DNA from: Tubiluchus corallicola
Taxonomy: Eukaryota; Priapulida; Priapulimorpha; Priapulimorphida; Tubiluchidae
Direction: 5' to 3'
Length of the DNA: 64,000 nt
Assembly: GCA_030141605.1 (NCBI GenBank)
Contig: JAQGDQ010000215.1
Location: 228,001-292,000, forward strand
Position numbers and translations under genes: made by a program. The notes under the pieces were generated by a model. That model was not told the DNA's origin and searched no databases. It worked only from the letters and a program-made list of their open reading frames with translations. How positions within the stretch are numbered: the stretch's first letter is position 1; every line of letters starts with the position of its first letter. This document shows, piece after piece, positions 1 to 12,900 of this stretch.

Positions 1-997
1 GTTCTCCAATGATCTAGTCTGCAAATTACAGAGGGCCTCCGATGTTGCCCAGATCTGATTAATCGGTTAATTGTTAATCGATAAAAAATTAACCAATTAA
101 CCGGTTAAGTGAATCCTTAAGCGGTCCCAGCTTGTGCTCTATACAAGCAGGTGCAACAGAGAAAGTTGTTATTATAACGTATTGATTTCCCAGTAGTAAT
201 GTGAAGTAGCCAAGCTATAAGACTCTCAACGTGATAATAAATCTTACAGGAAGCTTCATAATCAGACAAGACTTGGAAATCCATCAGTAATTCTGAGTAA
301 TAAGAATTACACAGAATTTGTAAAACATAGAGATAAATCTTACAGTACAAGCAGAGATACAATTGAGAAAACTTCCACACTTTTTTCTTTTGTTATTGTT
401 GAATTTTTTATTAAGAGTTATTCGACCTATCACCTATTAGAAATTAGATATTAATATCATCTATAGCAGGCAAACCAGTTTTTATGAATTCAATCAGAAT
501 CAGTGATTTTTAAAAATACATACACGTCTGAAAGTTGAACCTTTTTATTAGCGACTTTTTACTAAAAAAAAGTAAATAAATAAAACGAAATCACATGCAT
601 CAAAATTTTATATCTTTGCAAACTATCAATAAGTCCCTGCAAGCTAGATTACTTATTACCTTATTTAGTCTTGTACCAGCATTATATTGCTAATAAGTTC
701 GTGTATTGCTGCAGTTACTTTTATTGCTCTTTTGTTTTCACATTCAAGTATGTGGTAGAAATTTTGCATTTTAGTCACAAAATTACTTTACTCAGCAATT
801 TTTCCATATTATAATTATTATCCCAGAATGCACTATTCTCGGAAATACGTTAACCAAGAAATCTTTTCAAGTTGCTTGCGATGGCCAGAAGAATATTGTC
901 TAACTTCTACCAAAATCAATCCAGCATTTCAAATGATGATGAACGCTGTTCTTATTAAAACGACGTCTTTGATATTAAAGAAATACAAATGACGTAC
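1..997. other. TTYH intron downstream of exon 5
   Basis: AT-rich. I searched for the next tweety exon (third membrane helix) on the minus strand and saw none, so it lies beyond the left edge. No other feature. Confidence 0.6.
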
Positions 998-3900
998 CTA
1001 ATAAATTCATAATAAGCCGTTTTCTTTGGTACTTCGGTCAGGTCAATTTCTCCTGTACTGTTGGTCACTCTGTTCAATTTGCGCACAATCCGCTCCCTCT
1101 CCACAGACATGTCATCTAAATTCTGCATAAATTTAATAGGAAATCTCATCATGATTGTGTCTATTTAAAGCTCAAAATACACGTTCATCACTGAGAAAAA
1201 ATGCTCAAAGAGAAGTAGGTAAACATGCAAAATGTAATTGGACTTTAGGCAGGTGAATTACTGCTGCTAAACAGCAAAACTATAGAATAGAAAGATAGTT
1301 AGAATGTACGCGTGTCTACATACAAAATATGGAAAATTCACGAAAAAGAAGTGCACAAAAATATCTCTATTCCTATCGGAAAACTAAGAATGCACTTAGA
1401 ACAGGAATAAACTGTGCGCAGGGCCAAATTCCTTGATTCGAGTTGCACATATTTTAAGAAACTCGAGATGTCACTCTTGCTTAAAAAACAAAAACGATGC
1501 CGCTCAACTATATGTTTAATATAACAGATTCCCCGATTAAAAAATCAAATTTTTATACTCGATTTCAAGTGCGGACAATCAAAATAATCAATACTTTTTC
1601 ATCTGAAGGCATAAAATAATTAAAAGGGTAATACCTTGATAAGCAAATCATGGACAGTTGAATTTGATATTGGCTCTTCAAATAGTTGATAAAAGTTTTC
1701 TAAATCATAAGTGACGTTGACTTCTAATGTATGCTGCAAGCTTTGGGTCTGAAATAGAATAACAGAATTTTAATTTATGCTTGCATGTCTACAAAATAAT
1801 AATCTCTTGGTTGTAATAAAAGTAAAGCCTTTGCTGGCCTAGATGGTTGGAACCTGGACGATAATTAATTTAATCAGTATAATTGATGATTTATAGATAA
1901 CTGTATTGACTGGTACGTATCGAAATAAGTATTTATAAATAACTGTATTAACTGGTACGTATCAAAATAAGTATTTATAAATAATGGTATTAACTGGTAC
2001 ATAATGAAATAAGTATTTATAAATAACGGTATTAACTGGTACATATCAAAATAAGTGTTTATAAATAATGGTATTAACTGGTACATAATGAAATAAGTAT
2101 TTATAAATAACGGTATTAACTGGTACATATCAAAATAAGTGTTTATAAATAATGGTATCAACTGGTACGTATCAAATTAAGTATTTATAAATAACGGTAT
2201 CAACTGGTACGTATCAAAATAAGTATTTATAAATAACGGTATCAACTGGTACATATCAAAATAAGTATTTATAAATAATGGTATCAAATGGTACATATCG
2301 AAATAAGTATTTATAAATAATAGTATCAAATGGTACATATCGAAATAAGTATTTATAAATAATGGTATCAAATGGTACATATCGAAATAAGTATTTATAA
2401 AAACGGTATCAACTGGTTCGTATCAAAATAAGTATTTATAAATAATGGTATCAAGTGGTACGTATCGAAATAAGTATTTATAAATAATGGTATCAACTGG
2501 TACATATCTAAATAAGTGTTTACAAATAATGGTATCAACTGGTGCATATTGAATTAAGTTTATAGACACATGTTATTACATCCAACCCTGTATAGTTTCA
2601 TGTTTAGTTTGTTTAAGATTTTTAAGATTCTAAGAATCTTAATTAATTAATTGTGCACAATCCGTTTCACCTCAGCAGACATGTGATCCAAATTCTGCAT
2701 AAATTTTATACGAGATCTCATCGTCATTGTGTCTGGTTTCAGTTTAAAATACGATGCATATTGATCACCGAGAAAAAATACTCAAAGAAGTAAGTAAACA
2801 TGATGCAGTAAACAACATACGCTTATATTAATTATTTACTTATTAATCTAAGCGTAAAATTGTTTCCTATTCACCATAAAACCGAGCTCATTTCTTGTTA
2901 TTTTCAAGACTTGGCGGCACCGAGAAGCTTTTTCAGCGCATCTTGTTGGAAAATGAAAATTATCGAGAAAATAACTCAACGATAAATGCACGCAGCAATG
3001 CATATTGCACAGTAAACTGATGAAATATTAACAGCACTCTAGCAGTAACAGTCGTGCAGCTGCAAGCAAAATCCGGGCTGCTGTTCTTTGTGCATCGTTC
3101 CGCACTTAAATCCCTACACAAACAGGATAAAAATTCAGCAGTCCCGGGAAGATTAGATGCGGGAAAACATGGAAAATTCTTTGCGGTTATAGACCGGGAG
3201 GGATTACGAAAAGTGATGTGTGGTTAGTAAAATGCTTGCCAAATTTGCTTTGAAAATGGAGTCATTTATGAACACGGAAACTTGAATAAGGCACTTATGA
3301 AATGTCGACATAACCACGTGCAGTAAAAATAAAATATGTAGACGCTAGACAGCTGAATAATTTCTAACATACTAGTCAATAACACAATATATTTGTTGTA
3401 AATTGTGCCTTAGTTAAAACTTTTGCCTTAGCTATGCAGTTCCGTAGAAGGTTCAGTTTTTCACATATCAAGTGAAAATATCTTAGAAATGAATTATGGG
3501 AATTAATTTCATAAATCTTGTGAACTGGACTTGACTCAGGCCAACTTATTGGCCCATCAGGTCTTTAGTAGTTGAAGTAGTAGTAGTAGTGGTAGTAGTA
3601 GTGATAGTGGTAGTGGTGGTGATAGTGGTAGTGATAGTGGTAGTAGTGGTGACAGCGGTAGTGATAGTGGTAGTAGTAGTGATAGTGGTAGTGGTAGAAG
3701 TAGTGATAGTGGTAGTAGTAGTGATAGTGGTAGTGACAGTGATGGTGGTGGTAGTGGTAGCGATAGTGGTGGTGGTAGTGACAGTGGCAGTGGTAGTAGT
3801 TGTGATAGTGAGGGTGGTGGTAGTGATAGTGGTAGTGGTAGTGATAGTGATGGTGGTGGTAGTGATAGTGGTAGTGGTGGTGATAGTGATGGTGGTGGTA

Positions 3901-6900
3901 GTGGTGGTGGTGGTGTTAGTGATAGTGGTGGTTATAGTGGTAGCGGCAGCAGCAGTAGTAGTATTTTATTGACAATAATATTATAGTCCATCAAGAACAT
4001 TACAAAAATTGGCACGGAGTTAGAAAAGGATAAATGTTAACAACAACTAATATAATAACAACACAGCGAGTTAATCGTAAATTTTCAAAATTGCTGACAA
4101 GAATTTTCCACAAAGTTCACGTTATAAATCAAATAACTCTTGCACTCTGTTTAAATACACAGCACACATTTCTCTAATTCGCTCAAATAATCTACAATGT
4201 ACAATAACATGTGATTCGTCTTGAATAGAGACATTATCACATCTGCAAATTCTGTTATCACGAGGAATGGGTGACCGCCCCATCTACCAATCTCAAACTG
4301 AGATGACGACACGACAGCTTATTCGTATAATACATATAATGTATATATAATATTACCTATACATATAAAGTATCAACACGGAAGCTGTATAACTTTTCAT
4401 ATTATACGAGCGCTAGATATATTTCTACTAGACTTAATATTATTTATTTTGATGTGATTCACAGAAAATGGGCATACAGTTTACACGTCAGGCTGAATAA
4501 GAGTAAAAATTTTATATGCAAGAACATTTTAAACAGTGATGCAAACTTTACTTCTGTAATTAGACGTCATTGGCGTAGTTTGTTATATCGTTATTGTTGT
4601 GTGTCACAATTTATTGTATTATTTGTATTAATTTGTATTAATTTGTGATGTGTATATGAACTTTGTGAACTTTGAAATAAAATATTAAATCTACATCTGA
4701 AAAAACCTAAAAAAATTCGTACAGAATTGGTGATATCTGACGAACGAATTGTACGTTTTAACGCAGGGTTTTGGGCTACATAGCAAGAATACTGAGTTTT
4801 GTTTACACTTTTAGCCCGAATGTTATTTAAAATGTTGTCAGGAACGTAACCATAATACTTACGAAATGAATTAAATGCATGAGAGCACTCATCAGCACTA
4901 AATGACGATTTAGCTGGACGAGATACTACAACTCCATATCAATGATACTGTACTGATGCAACCAAAATGCATAAAAATTTATGCTGACTCTGTTACATTA
5001 CAATTATCTGTAACACCTGAACACGTCCTGATTAGATTCACCTTGACCTTGTAATGCAAATAAACTCGTTTGTGATGCATTGTAATCAGTCAAGTGTACA
5101 TGTGTTTTATTATATCACTGCTGTAGGTATGTTAATTTACATTTCATATATAGGCGACCAATGTCCACCTGTCATAGTTCATTAATAAACAACAAAATTA
5201 TTAATGAAATGGGAAGGTAATGTGGGCAGAGCACGATAGACTAGGCCATTTAAATGTTTCCTAACGGTGACAAGAACAATTTTCTGGATGGGCTTTAGGT
5301 AATTGCCTAAGCAGATGACAGATGATAAATCATGAAAGCATGCAGGATGCAGGGAAAGTAAAGGCATCTGTACTTCATATGGTTTGCATAAAAGGAAAGT
5401 CTAGAAACGGCAGCTTGAATGGGCCACACAGTTCTAACTTTTACCAAATCATTAGTAGATTCCACGAACCGTAAATGTTTGCTTTCAACGACAAACAGTC
5501 TCACAGTAGTCAGTATACAAGCATGTACACAATCAGTTAGTATAGATATTACCTTCCTAATTTTGTTTTCATTAATTGTTAGTATCAAAACGGACGTATT
5601 GGATAATGGTAACGTGTCCGCTTTCCGTCTGGGAGGTCGTGAGTTCGATACTGCGGTCGGGTCATACCAAAGACTTATGTAGGTGCAGATTGTTATTTAG
5701 GTGATAAAAGCCTCTTGGTAGGCTGGTGTTGTCTGTTAAATTTAAAGTCGGCTTTAAATAAAGGTTATAATTATTATTTATTATATATGAATGCACGTGT
5801 CACGTTTAATAAGAAATGTAATACGGGCTTGTTTACGCGAACAGGGAAAAGAGATTACATACTTTGAAAGGCCAGCACAAGACAGCAGACTTGTTCATAA
5901 GAAAGTTAGCCAAATACATGTAATTTATGCTAGTTGTAAACTATTCTAAACGTGCTAGTACCTTTCACTTCAAATTGAATCGGGATATAAATGTGTTTGC
6001 GTTATTCTTTTCAGTCCTCCCTGTATAACGGCTGTACTGCAAGAACGTCACCCAGACAGCATAGGCATTGTTTATGACAGACACACTAGTACGTGCTTGT
6101 ATTACCTATACCTTAAGGCCAAATTTCGATGAAATGGGGACTCACTGGAAGCAGCCACCAAACTTTCAGTAATGATTGTTTAGGTCATTCTAACAGCGTA
6201 TTGGACATCTTTATAAAATTCTACATTTTGGCCCGCTGTACCAGAACACTAAAAGGTCAAGAAATGGTCCCACATTTTGGAGGCTTATAACTCCAAAACG
6301 TTCACAGATAGACACTCGGGTACTATTAGAGACGAATAAGAACGTATATGTGGGCTTTCGTCTGGTAGCACGATCAGTGACCTTGGAACACACGAAATGG
6401 CCAAATTACGTCATCGGTACCCCTCTATCCATTTCACAAACTATCTATTACTGATCTATTAGCTGAAAAACGAGAACTGGATGGATACAGCTGTCAAACT
6501 TTCAGGAATGTTCATTTGGACCATTTTAACAGCGTTTTGGCCATTTTTTGTAAAATTTATATCCAGTTAGTATATAAGCTGTATCCAGTTAGCCGACTCT
6601 TTTGGGCAAACAGACCGGACTACCTAGAGAAAATGGTCACATGGACTTTAGAAATGACACTATAAAACATTCCATGAAGCAGTCACTATTTCGAATGTCT
6701 CGAGTTCCCACAACAGCACAATTTCCTGTTACACTGCTATCATTTCGTTGCCTCAACTCTAATTGACTTTAATTAATCTGCACGAATCACACAAATTCGA
6801 GTTAATTACAGCAAAATGGAAGTAACGAAAAATCCGTTTTCAACCCTGCTCTTCGAACCTGTCCAGGATAATGAGATCACAACAATCAACAGTGAACGTT

Positions 6901-9900
6901 TAATCCAGAAGACAGGATGATTTTTCATATACTACCCCATTTTCAAGTCCGATAAACATTATACATTTTAACAAAATTAATACTGCAAAATCGTTTCTGA
7001 TAATTAAATAACAGATTAAAAATTTAATTAACAGCGGGTGAGCCCAACTATTGATGACATCACAAACCAGCACAATTTTCAACGGCAAAAATATTCCACG
7101 AGCGTGCTGCATGTGTTTGTGAAAGCAAAAATTGAACTACAGTGCTGCTGCAAGATATTCTGTGTATTGTACTAAAACCAGACAAGTTTTAAGATAAAAA
7201 CTCTAATTTCAAACTAGGCAAAAATTGACGGTGTACCTAGTAGTAAAAATTTTATTTATTGTCGACACATTTCAAAGATAACGAGTTACTTTTATTAGCT
7301 AATGATTTTATTAGTTTCGTCGGCTTACCTCATTGTCAACAGACTTGAATGTTTCATCAGCAGAAGTAAACGAGTCCACGAAATCATGGACACCCCTATT
7401 TGCACCTTCATTCCCATACAATCCCACTGCTAGTGCACCACTGAAAAAAAACGTAAATGTACGTTACAGCTACATGAATTCAACGGTCACACGGTTCTCA
7501 ATTGTTTTTTTCTCAGCCACACACGGTCTCAGATGTTTACCCAATTACAAGAATTGAATTTTTTTTAATCGAAGTTTATTTTTCTCTAATTTATAAATGT
7601 ACAGTAACCACTTCCAGTCTGTAAGGATGCACTAGTTGAATAATATATACGTAAATAGGACCTGATTGCTAGTAATAAGTGAAAAGGAGAGAGAATAGCG
7701 AACCGACCAAAAGGTCATCAGGTCAACCATCCTTTTAATATGTTAAAATAGTAAATGATCAAAGGCAGCGCTAATTAGTAACGAGGCACAAACAATAAAT
7801 TAGTTTAAAGAGCTTGATTTCCTAAATTAGCAGCTTCTAAACACAACTGAGGTAACTAACATATAATTTTATGTACATTTGCAGTTAGGTTGACAAATGA
7901 ATGTTCGATTCATTTATATGGGAAGGCGTATAGCGTACATGGCAACGAAATCTCTACCCGTTCAATTTTTAGGGGATCATCTTTGACAATGAAATCGATT
8001 GCACAGCCTCATCGAACCATTTGCATTAAGTAGATTCTACCAATGACTTCTTTGATTTTCGGTTTACAAAGTGCAAAACTGTCCAGACGATTTGATTTTA
8101 CAAGTGGTTTTCAGAAGGTATTTCAATTTTTTAACCAAAATTTCTGTGTCCTACAGTATCGAGTATATTCTGGTCGTACATGTTATAAAGTAGAGCCTTC
8201 AATGCTACATGTGTGACATTTCGGCAAAAGTCAAAAGAATTTTTACAGTCGAGACACGCAGGTTTTTAGCCCTTAAGTTCTGGGCAGTGAACTGAGCCGA
8301 ACCAACAGCCGTACACAAGGGGTGTGGGCGAGTGAATTGCTTTCTAACAAGAGTAAATTTAATTAGAACCTTGGGCTGCAATTAGTTACGAAATCAAAAC
8401 GCCATTATATTTTATTGCACCGGCAGCACTATGACGCGTAATCGTTCGCCAAAGATCTTCTCTAATAGATAATAACAGTCATCTGTAAAACTCGACTAAA
8501 CGCTTACGCCTTGGACTCGGGGCAGGCGATTAGGAAACCAGCTGCTCTGGGCAAATTACTCCATCAAGAGTGGGCGATTCCATTTCACATGTAGAGGGAT
8601 GCCAACAGCAAGGACAGCCTGTTTTTGCCAACAGAAAGTACAAGTCGAACTAGTTGAAAATAACTAAACGAAAGACTACATTGCGATGGACAGAGAGAAA
8701 TGAAGAGGAAAATTTTTTTACAAAATTTCTTGGACGAGAAAAAAATGTGCTGACATAACAATAGAGAGAGAGAGAGTTGTTAGTATCTAAATCCTGCAGC
8801 CTTTACAATGTAGACAATTAGTCAACTACGCAAACTCCAGACGGCTTTTATATATCTCTGTACCTCGTTACAAGCAATAACAGTGAGATACTTCCCTGCA
8901 GGCTATAAACGTATAACTAACAAGCAACAGAATGTTATAAATGAAGCAAGCAAGCACTGCTGTGAGTAGAAATCCATTCAAAGTTTCTTAACATCACGTT
9001 TCTACGGACAGGGTTCAAGAACCCGCTAAGTAAAATGTCAATTTCAACGCGCCGAGAAAGAAAAGTGAAGCAATGTTACTCAAACATGAAACAAAAGCAA
9101 ATTTTCACCTCAATGTTGTAGTTTATTCAGAATACGCGAGGGCCAATGACAAATGTGCCCCTGCCTGAAACTGTAACACCCTCCCCCCACTGGATGCAAG
9201 TATTCCCAGATCAATAAACACATTAATAAGCGCCGATGTTGAGCTTAATGCGACAGCGCTTTTACTGAAACCCTGCATGACCAGACACCAGGCTGTAATT
9301 ACGTTATACGAGAAATGCTTCAAGTCTGTATACAGAGGACAAAGAACCGACAGCAGAGAAGCAGAAAGAACCAACCACACACACAGATGGCATGGCACAT
9401 GAACAAATATGTACGTTTAACACAAGCAGTTACTCATGTATATATTCAAAAATTGTAATATTAACGTGAGTTCCACGCTAGCTGTACATAAAATATTGTT
9501 CAATGGACAAAGACGCGTAAGTTCTTCATGAAGATTTTTGGAAGTCATGCAAATTAGGCGACCATGAAGAAGGCAAAGTGCCAGTAAGTTTCAACTTTTT
9601 TTAATTTTTACAGAAGCTTACGTCCTGCCCGGACTTCATCAACTGAAATCAAATTGTATGGCCTGGACCTTGAAAGATCAGTTGAAATCAAATTGTATGG
9701 CACAAGTGAAATCAAACTGTATGGCCTGGACCTTGAAAGATCAGCTCAAATCAAACTGTATGGCCTGGGCCTTGAGAGATCAGCTCAAATCAAATTGTAT
9801 GGCCTGGACCTTGAAAGATCAGTTGAAATCAAATTGTATGGCCTGGACCTTGAAAGATCAGCTCAAATCAAATTGTATGGCTTGGACCTTGAGAGATCAG

Positions 9901-12900
9901 CTGAAATCAAATTGTATGGCTTGGACCTTGAAATATCAGCTGAAATAAAATTGTATGGCGTGGACCTTGAAAGATCAGCTGAAATCAAATTGTACGGCCT
10001 GGGCCTTGAAAGACCACCTTGAAAGACCGTTTTTCAAGGTCGAGGCCATACAATTTGATTTCAGCTGATGAAGTCTGTGACGAACGAAAGCTCCTGTGAA
10101 AAATAAAAAAATTGAGACTTAATGGAATGGCACGTTGCCCTCTTTATGACTATAACGATGGCAAATCTCAGAAGATAACTATCTTATTTTCAAACCAAAT
10201 TAGGAGATACTATATTTGCAACATCCACTCCTCTTACTGCCACCTGTTACGTTAATAGTTTCCTACAAGGCAAGCTTCAATCTTGGTTGCTAAAACCTAG
10301 AATTAAATTTTGCGGCATTAATGATAAAACAAGATCAAATAGCACACGGAATGACAAATTGGTCTAGAGACCGCGGATTTATTTCAAAAATAGACACTGA
10401 TTCCAGAATCAAATTAAAATGTTATAGGAGGAACACGACACAAGACATATGCATCAAGAATATGACTGATGGTAGTTATTGTTGCCTAACAGTAATCTGC
10501 CAGTTGCATTTATGAGTTCGTTTATTTATGAATCATAGGACAAAAGCGTAGCGTAGGCCCATATACAATTGCAAGAACGTCATTGCTGGTCGCAAAGGAA
10601 CTGTGTGAAGTATCCCCCTTTCATCCCACTTTTCAAAAAGAATCCCTATAGCATACTAAGCATCTACAGCAGGTCCACTAAGAAAACCAAACTTGCACAT
10701 CGTATCGAAATCTTTCTTGTAGTTGACACGATCGAAAGCCTGGGTAACATCAGCAAAAACTAAATTTTACCCGTTTCTCACCACAGACAACTAAGAGCAG
10801 GTATAATAACAATTAATAATTTCGTTTAGGTCATAGTCCAGAGATAACACCTTAAGTAACTCAATACATATTTCCAAGGTGGTCCCGATTATTATTAGCT
10901 TCATGTTACTTCGACAAACCCGCGTGTTTGGTAGAAGAACCAGCTGTACCATCTTTTAATCTTTGATATGGCTCGGCCGGGGTTTGAACCCGCGACCTCC
11001 GGGGTGAGCACGCTGTCATTGAGCTACGCTACCGAGTTTGTGTGAGGTATATGTGAATAATGTTGATTTTTGGTAAAGTCAAACTAATTACGAAGTGTGT
11101 TAAGCAAGCTTTCACCCTTTTCCTGTATACTGGATTAGTAATTTTGAAAATTGAATGACTTTTAACGAATTTCCACCCACCAAGGCCAACTATCTCTTGT
11201 TATGGACAAAAAATGATAAGAATTGATCAGCCAGTCGATATAAGTATCATGTATATACGTTTCTAGATTATGTACAGTGAAATGGAAACATAAGCTATGA
11301 ATAAATTCAGCGTTTTAGGCTTTTGAAAATCAAACTAATTAACTAATTGCAGAATTTACTGGAGGGTTTTGTGGTAAGGAGTCATTCACCCAAGTAACCC
11401 GAGTTTCGTGTCGATCCAATTCGGACCGGTAAAAAATATTCTTGCTACATAAAAGAATTTATAAAAGAAGCGAGTTGATAATGCAACAAAAACAAAGGCT
11501 AGTGTTTGATGCTGTTACCAGCAACAGCCAATACAGCCGTTATTTTTCTTAAGAAAAAAATCACCGCGTGGAGGAAGTTACTGTCTTATACCAGTAAAAC
11601 CAGTCTTAATGGGCGGAAAAACTGAAACAGTAACCAAACGTCCAAAGCACTTGAACTAACGTTTGCACTTAATACAGACTTCGAAAACACGTCTTACGAA
11701 AACATATGCATGCCAAAGTCAACAATCAAAGCCCGACACTCGATGAGTTTAAACAAACCCAGAGCACTGGTAGTCTGAATACGTTTAATTTCCGTTTCCT
11801 TGCCTCTGTCCGTAATACATGCACGAAGCCATACTGGCGGCTAAATTAAAAGCGTATGCAGTGGCTTCAGTCAAGGGGATTAAGCATGCAGAAATCTAGA
11901 ATGCAATCCATAGACATCCTCAGAACTCGGCTGCACAGTACTTACTGATCACACAGTCGTTACATGAGAGTTCTATGCAATGAGAATTGAAAATTGATAA
12001 TCACATAATTTGGAAGAGGCGTCAGGATAATTTGGTTCAAGATTATCCCACTTTCGTTAAGCATGTATTTGGAATACTTCAATTTAGGTTTTGAGATTTT
12101 AGTGCACAACCATTTTTGCTAGCCGCTTCTTGTTTTATTTTTGCTGGCCATTTCTTATTCCACTTGCTGGCGGCTGCTTCTTTCACTTTTGTTGTCTGCA
12201 TGCTTCTTATTTCATTTTTGTCATTAGGCCAACTTATTATTTCACTTTTTGCTGTCTCCTTATTTCAATTTTGTTGTCTGCTTATTTCATTTTCTGTCTG
12301 CTTCTTATTTCAGTTTTGCTGTCTCCTTCTTATTTCAGTTTTGCTGTCTGCTATTTCATTTGCTGTCTGCTTCTTATTTCAGTTTTGCTGTCTCCTTCTT
12401 ATTTCAGTTTTGCTGTCTCCTTCTTATTTCAATTTTGTTGTCTGCTTATTTCATTTGCTGTCTGCTTCTTATTTCAGTTTTGCTGTCTCCTTCTTATTTC
12501 AGTTTTGCTGTCTGCTTATTTCATTTGCTGTCTGCTTCTTATTTCAGTTTTATTGTCTGCTTATTTCATTTGCTGTCTCCTTCTTATTTCAATTTTGTTG
12601 TCTGCTTATTTCATTTGCTGTCTGCTTCTTATTTCAGTTTTGCTGTCTCCTTCTTATTTCAGTTTTGCTGTCTGCTTATTTCATTTGCTGTCTGCTTCTT
12701 ATTTCAGTTTTATTGTCTGCTTATTTCATTTGCTGTCTCCTTCTTATTTCAATTTTGTTGTCTGCTTATTTCATTTGCTGTCTGCTTCTTATTTCAGTTT
12801 TGCTGTCTCCTTCTTATTTCAGTTTTGCTGTCTGCTTATTTCATTTGCTGTCTGCTTCTTATTTCAGTTTTGTTGTCTGCTTATTTCATTTTTCTTGGCT

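Noticed and set aside
1874-2380. Two long minus-strand frames with a 14-residue repeat (LIPLFINTYFDMYQ)
   Set aside because: They are produced by a 42-bp minisatellite whose period is a multiple of three; no start context or family similarity.
3589-3972. 127-codon poly-Val frame
   Set aside because: GTR microsatellite.
10966-11040. tRNA gene on the minus strand
   Set aside because: Good B box, but the acceptor and D stems do not pair; continues into a SINE body.
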